DNA from: Paraburkholderia fungorum
Lineage (GTDB): Bacteria > Pseudomonadota > Gammaproteobacteria > Burkholderiales > Burkholderiaceae
NCBI RefSeq assembly: GCF_003610895.1
Contig: NZ_MCAS01000025.1
Coordinates: 36,658-100,657 of the forward strand
Length of the DNA: 64,000 nt
Direction: 5' to 3'
Of this stretch, positions 33,234 to 41,301 are shown one piece after another; the first letter of the stretch is position 1, and each line of letters begins with the position of its first letter. The notes under the pieces were generated by a model, which saw only the letters and a program-made list of their open reading frames with translations, did no database searches and was not told the DNA's origin. The position numbers and the translations under genes are program-made.

Positions 33234-35145
33234 AGCGGACCTCGTGCAGTTCAGCCGTCGACCGGGCGGACAGCGCGGACAGCAGCGCCGGAATATCGTC
33301 GTCGTGCGGCACGAACGGCGAGTTGTCGCGCGGAATGCAGAACGTGCTCTTGATCAGGAATTTCTTGGTCGCGACGTACAGGTTTTCCGGCACCTTCTGG
33401 CCCGTCGACACGTAGTGCACCGGCAGCTTGTAGCGAATCACCGTATCGAGCACGCCACCCAGATTGGTGGCCTCGTCGAGCTTGGTCAGAATGCAGCCGG
33501 CGAGCGGCTGCTTGTCCGGTGCGCGCTGATAGGCCTGCACCACTTCGTTCAGGGTGTCGCCGTGGCTCGTCGCGTTGAGCAGCAGCAGACGCTGCACCGG
33601 CTGACCGGCGCGGCACAGCATGGCGATCTGGTCGGACACGAGGCGATCGCGCTGGCTCATGCCGATCGTATCGATCAGCACGATGTGCTTGTTGCGCAAT
33701 TCGGCGAGCGCAAGTTGCAGATCGCCGCCGTCTTTCACCGCGTGAACCGAGACGCCGAGAATCTTGCCGAAGATGCGCAGTTGTTCGTGGCCGCCGATCC
33801 GGTAGCTGTCGGTGGTGAGGAGCGCCACCTTGCTCGCGCCGAAGCGCATCACGCAACGCGCGGCGAGCTTTGCCGTGGTCGTGGTCTTGCCGACGCCGGT
33901 CGGGCCCATCAGCGCGAACACGCCGCCGCGCTCCATCAGCGCGTCTTCGTCTTCCATCACCGGCAGGTTCGATTCGAGCACCGAACGCACCCACTCCATG
34001 CCGCCTTCCATGTTGTCGACGTCGTCGGGCAGGTTGTCGACCATCATCTGCACGAGTTGCGCGGAGAAGCCGGCGGCGAACAGGTGCTTGGTGAGTGCGG
34101 CGCGTGCCGGGCTGCGGCGTTGGCGATCGCCCCACAAGAGTCCGGCGAAGTGTTCTTCCATCATGCCGCGCATCGACGACAGTTCGTGCATCACGGTGTC
34201 GTTGACGACCTGCTCCATGCGCGCCTTGATCGCTTCGGCGACCGTAGCAGGCGTGCGGGTGTCGTCGCTGGCGGGCTGCTGGCCAAGTTTCTGGGCGGCA
34301 CGGCGCGCGGCGAGTTGCTGGGCTTCACGAGCCCATTCGGGCGTGTCGGTGACTTCCGGCGCGCTCGGTTGCGAGGTGTAGTGCGGGGCGTGTTGTGAAG
34401 CCGGCTGTGAACCGGGTTCGACCGCGGCGCCGAGACCCTTGGCCATGGCGGCGGCCGGCGTCATCGCGGCGGGGCGCGCGCTGTACGCGCCTTGCTGCTG
34501 CTGTTCGGCCGCGATGCGGCGTGCGTGATCGATCAGCCAGGGATTCGATTCGGCCATGGTGCGCGGCGTATCGGCAGCAGGCGCTGCCGGCATGCCCGCG
34601 GCTTTGAGCAGATCCGCGCGGATGTCTTCGGTGAGACGCGTTACCGCGGCGCGGGCGCTGGGTTGCTCGACGCCGACCGGTTGCGATGCCGACGCTGCAG
34701 CGGGTGCGGCCGGTGCTGCTTTGGACGCGTTCGGCAGCGCGCCCTTCGGCGCAGCGGTGACAGCAGGCTTGGCAGCCGGGCCTGAAGCGTTCGCGCCGTT
34801 CGAGACGTTTGGCGTCATGTTCTCGGTACCCGCTTCCGGGCTTGCGCCGAACACGGACGAAAACACATCGGGCATGCCGCTCGCATACGGATTGGCGCGC
34901 GGCGCGGCGAGTGCGGGTTGCTGTCCAGTCGTGACGTTCGTCGGTGCGGCCAGCATTGCACCTGCGCTGCCGCGCGGCGCTTTCGGCGTGATGGCGGCGA
35001 GCTCGCTGTCGGCAAGCGCTACGATTTCGACGCTGCCGTCGTCCATCGTGCGGTTGGACAAAACGACGGCATCCGGGCCCAAGGCTTCGCGCACGAGACG
35101 CAGAGCATCGCGACTGGTAGCACCGACAAATTTACGAATGTTCAA
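33226..35145 (-). CDS. flhF: flagellar biosynthesis SRP-type GTPase FlhF
   Basis: 639 residues from a TTG start (35143-35145). FlhF is a membrane-recruited SRP-family GTPase that sets the site of flagellum assembly. The N-terminal domain MNIRKFVGATSRDALRLVRE is diagnostic. A long Ala/Pro-rich linker (about 55-300) makes it larger than Vibrio or Bacillus FlhF (about 370-500). The NG domain has P-loop GPTGVGKT (414-421), LLTTDSYRIGGHEQL, DTIGMSQRD (492-500; DTAGMSQRD in many homologues) and TKLDEATNLGG. No ATG or GTG gives a better start. Confidence 0.96.
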   Translation of the reverse strand: MNIRKFVGATSRDALRLVREALGPDAVVLSNRTMDDGSVEIVALADSELAAITPKAPRGSAGAMLAAPTNVTTGQQPALAAPRANPYASGMPDVFSSVFGASPEAGTENMTPNVSNGANASGPAAKPAVTAAPKGALPNASKAAPAAPAAASASQPVGVEQPSARAAVTRLTEDIRADLLKAAGMPAAPAADTPRTMAESNPWLIDHARRIAAEQQQQGAYSARPAAMTPAAAMAKGLGAAVEPGSQPASQHAPHYTSQPSAPEVTDTPEWAREAQQLAARRAAQKLGQQPASDDTRTPATVAEAIKARMEQVVNDTVMHELSSMRGMMEEHFAGLLWGDRQRRSPARAALTKHLFAAGFSAQLVQMMVDNLPDDVDNMEGGMEWVRSVLESNLPVMEDEDALMERGGVFALMGPTGVGKTTTTAKLAARCVMRFGASKVALLTTDSYRIGGHEQLRIFGKILGVSVHAVKDGGDLQLALAELRNKHIVLIDTIGMSQRDRLVSDQIAMLCRAGQPVQRLLLLNATSHGDTLNEVVQAYQRAPDKQPLAGCILTKLDEATNLGGVLDTVIRYKLPVHYVSTGQKVPENLYVATKKFLIKSTFCIPRDNSPFVPHDDDIPALLSALSARSTAELHEVRFG

Positions 35146-35412
35146 GCTGGACCCCCGATGAGGTAAACGGACTTACGGACTAACGGACCGGCAACATACC
35201 GCTTCCCATTGAGATCATTATTGCGAAACCTGTCGAGCGACGATCGGTGGATAAAGACCGTGAAAGGTGGGCAATTCGGGCGATGGAAACGCGCTGCAAT
35301 GCACGCGCCCAACGGTTTGAAACAGGCGCGAGGACGGCGTCCAGCGGGGTTTTCGCGGACGCAACATGACCTCCGGCCCCTGCTTGCGGCACGAGAACTC
35401 AGACGCCGGAAT

Positions 35413-35438
35413 GAAAACCGGCGCTCGAAGAGCGCCGG
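35413..35438 (-). terminator. rho-independent terminator between flhA and flhF
   Basis: On the minus strand, CCGGCGCTC pairs with GAGCGCCGG over a TTC loop, followed by TTTTCATT. It lies 72 bp after the flhA stop, so flhF-flhG-fliA must depend at least partly on a promoter inside 35146-35412. I could not define that promoter. The rest of the 364-bp flhA-flhF gap shows no gene. Confidence 0.85.
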
Positions 35439-35509
35439 CGGAAACCATCGATCAGGAACAAGTTCGGCTAACTGCCGGGAACCGGCACGCAACGTCTCAC
35501 CAGCCGGGC

Positions 35510-37612
35510 TTAACCATGCGCCCCGATCAGGTTCACCACCTTGATATTGCGTGTGTCCGGCACTTCCGCATAAGACAGCACCTTCAACTGCGGCAGGCTG
35601 CGGCGCAAAAAGCGCGCGAGCATCGGCCGTAACGCATGCTGCACCAGCAGCACCGGCGCGAGCCCAAGGTTCTGCTGACGCGTCATCGCCTTCTGCGTTT
35701 CGTTGAGCAGCGTATGCGCGAGGCCCGGCTCAAGGCCCGGATTGGCGCCCGTTGAAAGCGCCTGCGACAGGACCCGCTCCAGATTCGAATCGAGGCCCAT
35801 CACCTGCATATCGCCCACGCCGGGGAACCACTGCTGCGTGATCGCGCGGCCCAGCGCGAGGCGCACGGCGGCGGTGAGATCGTGCGCGTCGGTGACCTTC
35901 GGCGTGTGTTCGGACAGGGCTTCGAGAATCGTGCGCATGTCGCGGATCGGCACACCCTCTTCCAGCAGGTTTTGCAGCACCTTTTGCAACGTGGTGAGCG
36001 GCAGCGACTTCGGCACCAGATCGTCGACGAGCGACGGCGTGTCCTTCTGCATCCGCTCAAGCAAGGCCTGCACTTCGCGGCGGCCGAGCAGTTCGGACGC
36101 ATGCGTGACCACCAGGTGATTCAGGTGCGTGGCCACCACCGTGCTCGAATCGACCACCGTGTAGCCGTACACCTGCGCCTGTTCGCGCAGATTCGTATCG
36201 ATCCAGATCGCCGGCAAGCCGAACGCCGGATCCTGCGTCGGCGTGCCCGGCAGTGCGGCGGATACCTGTCCCGGATTGATCGCCAGCCATTGCCCCGGAT
36301 ACGCTTCGCCGACGCCCACTTCCACGCCCTTGAGCGCGATCCGGTAGCCGTTCGGCCGCAGTTCGAGGTTGTCGCGGATATGGATCACCGGCGGCAGGAA
36401 GCCGATTTCCTGCGCGAATTTCTTGCGGATGCTCTTGATCCGCTTGAGCAGTTCGCCGTCCGAGTTCTTGTCGACGAGCGGAATCAGCCGGTAGCCCACT
36501 TCGAGACCGAGCGTGTCGATCATCGTGACGTCGTCCCAGCTGGCTTCGGTGTTTTCCGTCGGCGCCATCGCGGCCGGTGCGACATCGACGAGCGCCGCGC
36601 TGGTCTTGCGCACGTCGCTGCGCTTTTTCATCGTGCGGCCGAGTTGAATCAGGCCACCGCCGAGAATCAGGAAGGCGAAGTGCGGCATGCCCGGAATCAG
36701 GCCCATCAGCACCAGAATGCAGCCGGTGATGATCAGCACACGCGGGTTCGTGAAGAGCTGACCGGTCAGTTGCGTGCCGATGTCTTCGTTGGTGGCGACG
36801 CGCGAGACGATCACACCGGCCGCGGTCGAAATCACCAGCGACGGGATCTGCGCGACGAGGCCGTCGCCGATCGTCAGCAGCGTGTAGTTCTTGCCCGCCG
36901 CCGCGAAGTCCATGTTGTGCTGGACCATCCCAACGATCAGCCCGCCGACGATGTTGATCACCATGATCAGCAAACCGGCGATCGCATCGCCGCGCACGAA
37001 CTTGCTCGCGCCGTCCATCGAGCCGTAGAACTCGGCTTCCTGCGAAACCTCCGCGCGGCGCTTGCGGGCCTGCTCTTCATTGATGAGACCGGCGTTCAGG
37101 TCGGCGTCGATCGCCATCTGCTTGCCGGGCATCGCATCGAGCGTGAAGCGCGCGGACACTTCCGCGATCCGCCCCGCACCCTTGGTGATCACCATGAAGT
37201 TGATGACCATCAAGATGATAAACACGACGATACCGACCGCAAAGTTGCCGCCGACGAGGAAGTGGCCGAACGACTCGATCACCTGCCCCGCCGCGTCCGG
37301 GCCGGTATGGCCTTCGAGCAGCACGACGCGCGTGGACGCCACGTTCAGCGACAGGCGCAGCAAGGTCGAGAACAGCAGCACGCTTGGGAAAGCGGCGAAG
37401 TCGAGCGGTTTCATCGTGTACATGCTGACGAGCAGCACCATCACGGAAAGCGCGATATTGAAGGTGAACAGCAGATCCAGCAGAAACGGCGGCAACGGCA
37501 GAATCATCATGCCGAGGATCATGCAGATCAGCACCGGCCCGGCGAGGGCGCGCAAATTGGTGCTGCTCAAGGCATCGGGGCGTCGGGACAGGAATCCGGC
37601 GCGAGCGTTCAT
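35510..37612 (-). CDS. flhA: flagellar export gate component FlhA
   Basis: 700 residues, normal length. FlhA forms the nonameric export gate ring. The N-terminal half has eight membrane segments with the FHIPEP signature regions (LLLRLSLNVASTRVVLLEGH, GAGRIAEVSARFTLDAMPGK and QMAIDADLNAGLINEEQARK). The C-terminal cytoplasmic domain binds chaperone-substrate complexes. Its ATG overlaps the flhB stop as ATGA (37609-37612). Confidence 0.98.
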   Translation of the reverse strand: MNARAGFLSRRPDALSSTNLRALAGPVLICMILGMMILPLPPFLLDLLFTFNIALSVMVLLVSMYTMKPLDFAAFPSVLLFSTLLRLSLNVASTRVVLLEGHTGPDAAGQVIESFGHFLVGGNFAVGIVVFIILMVINFMVITKGAGRIAEVSARFTLDAMPGKQMAIDADLNAGLINEEQARKRRAEVSQEAEFYGSMDGASKFVRGDAIAGLLIMVINIVGGLIVGMVQHNMDFAAAGKNYTLLTIGDGLVAQIPSLVISTAAGVIVSRVATNEDIGTQLTGQLFTNPRVLIITGCILVLMGLIPGMPHFAFLILGGGLIQLGRTMKKRSDVRKTSAALVDVAPAAMAPTENTEASWDDVTMIDTLGLEVGYRLIPLVDKNSDGELLKRIKSIRKKFAQEIGFLPPVIHIRDNLELRPNGYRIALKGVEVGVGEAYPGQWLAINPGQVSAALPGTPTQDPAFGLPAIWIDTNLREQAQVYGYTVVDSSTVVATHLNHLVVTHASELLGRREVQALLERMQKDTPSLVDDLVPKSLPLTTLQKVLQNLLEEGVPIRDMRTILEALSEHTPKVTDAHDLTAAVRLALGRAITQQWFPGVGDMQVMGLDSNLERVLSQALSTGANPGLEPGLAHTLLNETQKAMTRQQNLGLAPVLLVQHALRPMLARFLRRSLPQLKVLSYAEVPDTRNIKVVNLIGAHG

Positions 37613-38820
37613 GCGGAGGCTCCTGAAGCGTTGTCGCTATTCTGGTTAAGCACGTCGGCGGCTTCCTGCTCGGCTTCGTCGTCCGGCACGCTGCCCTTGT
37701 CGAGTTCGGCGGGCACGTCGAAGTCGGTCGGTGTGGGCGGCTTTTCGCCGCCCTCGGTGTTGAAGCGTCGCAACTGGTACACCCACGCGAGCACTTCGGC
37801 GACCGCGCCATACAGCGGGCCCGGAATTTCGCGGTTCAGTTCGACGTTGTGATATAGCGCACGCGCAAGCGGCGGCGCTTCCAGCAACGGCACGTTGTTC
37901 TCGGCCGCGATTTCGCGAATCCGCGCGGCCACCAGATTCACACCCTTGGCGACCACCTTCGGCGCGCGCATCTCGCCGTCGGTGTACTGCAGCGCGACCG
38001 CGAAGTGTGTCGGGTTGGTCACCACCACGTCCGCCTTCGGCACGTTGGTCATCATGCGGCGGCGGGCAATCGCGCGCTGCTGCTGGCGAATCCGGCCTTT
38101 CACGTGCGGATCGCCTTCGCTTTCGCGGTGTTCGCGCTTCACTTCTTCCTTCGTCATGCGCAGTTTCTTGTGGAACTGCCAGAGTTGATACGGCACGTCG
38201 AGCGCGGCCACCACGAACATGCCCGCCACCGTCATGCCGCAGCACACCGCGATCAGATGCACGGTGTTGGCGAGCGCCAGTTGTATCGGCTGGGTCGCCA
38301 GCGCGAGAATTTCTTCACGGCGATGCCAGATCGCCGTGCCGCCGATGCCGCCCACCACGAGCGTCTTCGCGAACGACATGCCGAGCTGGACTGGCCCGTT
38401 GATCGAGAATATCTTGCCGAGCCCTTCGATCGGATTGAGCCGGTTGAACTTGGGCTCGAGTCCTTTCGAAGAAAACTGCCAGCCGCCCAGCGCCATGGGC
38501 GCGAGCAAGGCCGCCGCGCCGGTGAAGGCCAGAATCGGCAGCAGCGCGGACAGGCCCTCGCGGCTCGCCGCGCCGGCGCCGATCATCATGCGGCGGGTTT
38601 CGAACACCGTGGCATGGTCGAACGTAAAGGATGCACGCAGCATGGCCTGCAGATGCTCGCCGATGTGGCTGGACATACCCCATGCGCCGAAAAACCCCGC
38701 CGCCAGCAGCGCAAACGTCGACAGCTCCCGCGAACGCACGATCTGCCCTTCCTCGCGCGCCTTCTGCAGGCGCCGGGGAGTGGCTGATTCGGTTTTTTCG
38801 AGGTCGCTATCCTCTGCCAC
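37609..38820 (-). CDS. flhB: flagellar export switch protein FlhB
   Basis: 403 residues from GTG 38818-38820 (GGAGAGC just upstream). FlhB has four membrane segments and an autocleaving cytoplasmic domain that switches substrate class when FliK signals. The NPTH cleavage site is at residues 269-272 (VVTNPTHFAVAL), the same number as in enteric FlhB. The N-terminus VAEDSDLEKTESATPRRLQK is typical. An upstream ATG at 38889 would add 23 residues and extend toward the FlhDC-box candidate; it is rejected. First gene of flhB-flhA. Confidence 0.96.
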   Translation of the reverse strand: MAEDSDLEKTESATPRRLQKAREEGQIVRSRELSTFALLAAGFFGAWGMSSHIGEHLQAMLRASFTFDHATVFETRRMMIGAGAASREGLSALLPILAFTGAAALLAPMALGGWQFSSKGLEPKFNRLNPIEGLGKIFSINGPVQLGMSFAKTLVVGGIGGTAIWHRREEILALATQPIQLALANTVHLIAVCCGMTVAGMFVVAALDVPYQLWQFHKKLRMTKEEVKREHRESEGDPHVKGRIRQQQRAIARRRMMTNVPKADVVVTNPTHFAVALQYTDGEMRAPKVVAKGVNLVAARIREIAAENNVPLLEAPPLARALYHNVELNREIPGPLYGAVAEVLAWVYQLRRFNTEGGEKPPTPTDFDVPAELDKGSVPDDEAEQEAADVLNQNSDNASGASA

Positions 38821-38900
38821 AAACGCTCTCCAGTCGGCTGAGGCACGGCGCCTCTTTCCAGTGAGAGCGATTATTCCCGCTCGACGCAAGCGCTGATCGG

Positions 38901-38932
38901 CGGATAAGGCCCGGGAAAGGGGGGTATTTCGA
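38901..38932. promoter_or_regulatory. candidate FlhDC-binding site upstream of flhB
   Basis: CGGATAAGG, then CCCGGGAAAGGGGGG, then TATTTCGA. It shares the GGGAAAGGGGG core and half-sites 17 bases apart with the flgB/flgA site. It lies 81 bp upstream of the flhB GTG. Confidence 0.55.
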
Positions 38933-38970
38933 GGGATGGGGCGCCAGGCAAGACGCCCGGCGGGGTTTGC

Positions 38971-39051
38971 TGGCGGGGCTGGCGGGGCTGGTGGAGCTGG
39001 TGGAGCTGGTGGAGCTGGTGGAGCTGGTGGAGCTGGTGGAGCTGGTGGAGC
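38971..39051 (+). repeat. 9-bp tandem repeat array upstream of flhB
   Basis: Nine units of nine bases: two TGGCGGGGC followed by seven exact TGGTGGAGC. The array lies in the 335-bp stretch between flhB and the DUF3443 gene (38821-39155), 38 bp beyond the FlhDC-box candidate. A plus-strand frame would read (LVE)n but has no gene-like context. It looks like a slippage-prone simple repeat. Confidence 0.95.
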
Positions 39052-39155
39052 TGGCGGGATCGTGCCCCGGCGTTTGCGCGCGGGCTAGGCCCATCCGGGC
39101 ACCCGCGCTATGTTGCGCGGATGCCCGGCCGGTTCTTACGCTTGCATGCTGCGGC

Positions 39156-40442
39156 CTAGAAACCGACGTAAGGCGCCGGGCCGCCGCTCGCCGTCTGGTC
39201 GAAGCCGTAATACATGTGACGGCCGTAGAAGAACGGCAAGCCGAGATCGAAGCTGCTGCTGCCGCCAATCTGCCCGGCCAGATCGTTGAACGCGTAGTTG
39301 CTGCTGTTGCTGAACAGCGTGGCCGCGTTCAGGATGCCGATGCTGACGCTGGCGGTCGTGCTGCTCTGACCGGTCAGTGTGATCGAACGGGTTTGCGCGG
39401 CCGACGGGCAATAGAACCCGGCGTAGTTGCTACATACCGGCAGCGAGCTATCGGAGAAGAAGTACGCGTTCGAACCCGAATCGAAAAACGCCTGCACGGT
39501 CGTGCCGTTATAGACGCTGTTGTTCAGGTCGCCGTAGCCATCGGTAGTGAAGGTCTGCGAGGCCGCCAGCGCATTGTTCGACTGCGTGTTGATCCCGAAC
39601 ACCAGTGTGCCGGTGGCCGAGGATGCGCCGGTGTTCGACACTGGTGGCATCTGCACGATTACGCCGTTGTTGTCGCCCGTGAAGTTGGCGACCGGATTTG
39701 CCACCTGCTGGAGCACCGGTACCGTGGCACGGGTGCACGTGCTGCCCGAACACGTGAAGTAATTGCTGTAGGTGGCCGCGGTTGACGCATTCGCGCAGGT
39801 TGCGCCGCAATCGGTAAGTGCTGTGCCGATACCGAGAATGCCGTTGGCGCCTAGATCGCTGACGGTGTTTTCCGCAGATCCGCTGCCGCAGCCCTTCGTC
39901 GGCGCACTCCCCGCGGCCGGATCGCCGATGATCTGGATTGGAATGGCTCTCGCCGTCGTCTCGCCGCCGATCTGGACGGTCGCGGTACGCACGGTGCCCC
40001 ACGTGTAGCCGTCGGCGAAGGTCGCGCATTCGGCGAGTTGCGCGCCGCTAGCCAGGGTACTGATCGGCAAGGACGCGGTATTCACCACCGAGCTCACCAG
40101 ACGCAGCCCGAACGAACCCGTGTCGACCTGGATGTTGTTGATGGTCTGACAATTGGATGTCGTACCAGGCGGGCAAACGGTCACGCTAACCGTCGGAATA
40201 TTGATGACGCCGTTTGTTCCCTGCGCGACCGTGATCGGCACGGTATTCGCGGCGTTCGCGGCGATCGGCTGCTGGGTGGGGCTCGCCGGCAGCGATCCGC
40301 CGTTCAGCGTGGTCGACGAATTATTGCCGCTGGAACTGGAGCCGCCGCCACCGCCGCAGGCGACCAGCACCGACACCAACGCCACAGCCACCGCGGCCTG
40401 CACCCAGCCCTTGAGCTTCGCAACACTTTGCATGGTTCGCAT
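39156..40442 (-). CDS. DUF3443 family lipoprotein, probable pepsin-like aspartic protease fold
   Basis: 428 residues. A lipoprotein signal (lipobox LVAC, Cys29) is followed by a Gly/Ser-rich spacer. I recognise it as the DUF3443 family. It also shows pepsin-family landmarks in order: DTGS (107-110, in IQVDTGSFGLRL), a flap-like segment with Tyr146 (DGYTWGTVRTATVQIGGE), GILGIG (201-206), a second DSGS (321-324, in QAFFDSGSNAYFF), and DLGLPFFYGRHMYYGFD (399-415), which resembles the pepsin ILGDxFxRxYYxxFD strand. Ten or so Cys suggest disulfides in the periplasm or at the surface. Catalytic activity is an inference. It lies 14 bp after a DUF2844 gene, likely one operon. Confidence 0.85.
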   Translation of the reverse strand: MRTMQSVAKLKGWVQAAVAVALVSVLVACGGGGGSSSSGNNSSTTLNGGSLPASPTQQPIAANAANTVPITVAQGTNGVINIPTVSVTVCPPGTTSNCQTINNIQVDTGSFGLRLVSSVVNTASLPISTLASGAQLAECATFADGYTWGTVRTATVQIGGETTARAIPIQIIGDPAAGSAPTKGCGSGSAENTVSDLGANGILGIGTALTDCGATCANASTAATYSNYFTCSGSTCTRATVPVLQQVANPVANFTGDNNGVIVQMPPVSNTGASSATGTLVFGINTQSNNALAASQTFTTDGYGDLNNSVYNGTTVQAFFDSGSNAYFFSDSSLPVCSNYAGFYCPSAAQTRSITLTGQSSTTASVSIGILNAATLFSNSSNYAFNDLAGQIGGSSSFDLGLPFFYGRHMYYGFDQTASGGPAPYVGF

Positions 40443-40457
40443 CGTTCGTCCTCGCCC

Positions 40458-41006
40458 TTACTGGATGTCGGAACCGCTGACGCCGGCAGGCAACGCCTGC
40501 GGCAACCAGGCCTGACCGTTGAACGCGCCCATGTGGCCGCCGGAGCGGACCACGAGACTGCTCTGGTCGACCGCGACGGGGCCACGAGCGCCTCCGCGCG
40601 CCACGCGCGCGGCTTGCACGCCGGCCACGTACTGCGGGAAATAGCTGCCGAGCAGATCGTTGAGATCCGGCATTTGCGGGCCGCGCCACGCAATACCGAA
40701 CACCGACCCGTCCGCGGCAAGATATTCGCGCACCACCGTGCCGTTGCCGAGCGTGGTTTCACGCACGGTGTAGGAAGACGAAGCGCTCGAGGCGGAAGAG
40801 GCCGCGTTGGATGCGGAACGCATCACGCTTTGCGCCGCCGTTGCCGAACTGGCGGCGGGCTGCACGGTGCGGGAAGAAACCGATGCATCCGCGGGGGGTG
40901 TCATCGGGGCACCGCCCAGTGCCGCATGAGCGGACTGCACGGCTGACAGCGAACAGGGTAAGGCTAGCGCCATGACAAACCCGGCGCGACGTACATGACT
41001 CCACAT
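40458..41006 (-). CDS. DUF2844 family exported protein
   Basis: 182 residues from ATG 41004-41006 (GGGAGGAGCC upstream); longer in-frame starts up to 41099 lack such a site. A Sec signal peptide is clear (MWSHVRRAGFVMALALPC ... AVQSAHA). The mature protein is Ala/Ser-rich with conserved YTVRETTLGNGTVVREYLAA and DGSVFGIAWRGPQMPDLNDL. I recognise it as the DUF2844 family, commonly paired with DUF3443. Function is unknown; as partner of a putative protease it could be an inhibitor, substrate or chaperone, but nothing in the sequence decides this. Confidence 0.85.
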   Translation of the reverse strand: MWSHVRRAGFVMALALPCSLSAVQSAHAALGGAPMTPPADASVSSRTVQPAASSATAAQSVMRSASNAASSASSASSSYTVRETTLGNGTVVREYLAADGSVFGIAWRGPQMPDLNDLLGSYFPQYVAGVQAARVARGGARGPVAVDQSSLVVRSGGHMGAFNGQAWLPQALPAGVSGSDIQ

Positions 41007-41301
41007 GACAAGGCTCCTCCCGAGCGGCTGCAGCGCGGCTCGCACCTCGTGCGAACCGGCCGCATGTATGCAGATCATACGGCACCGCTGCGATCGCACA
41101 CAGAAGGATTACCTCACCGTGCCACCGACTGGCGACTGCCTGTCACCAGAAAGCCGTGCCGCTGCTTGAGCCAGTAGTATGCCTGTGCATTGTGTCGGCA
41201 AACCGTAAGGTCGCACGAGTGCGTGGCTTACCGCCCATTCCGGTCCGGCGACCTGGTGGTTCGGCGCTCCAGCCTCGCGCCCTTCTCGGGCGGCCGGCTG
41301 G
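41007..41301. other. intergenic stretch between DUF2844 and cheZ
   Basis: These 295 bases lie upstream of the DUF2844 gene and downstream of cheZ. A short CGCCC/GGGCG stem near 41277-41290 follows cheZ but lacks a U-run. I saw no sigma-28 site or FlhDC-like motif, so the DUF2844-DUF3443 pair may not be under flagellar control. Confidence 0.5.

Noticed and set aside
35146..35509. Small frames in the flhF-flhA gap
   Set aside because: Several short overlapping frames on both strands, none with a family pattern or ribosome site; the region is better explained by a terminator and promoter.
38967..39072. Plus-strand (LVE)n peptide from the 9-bp repeat
   Set aside because: Pure translation of a simple repeat; no ribosome site and no homologue-like sequence around it.
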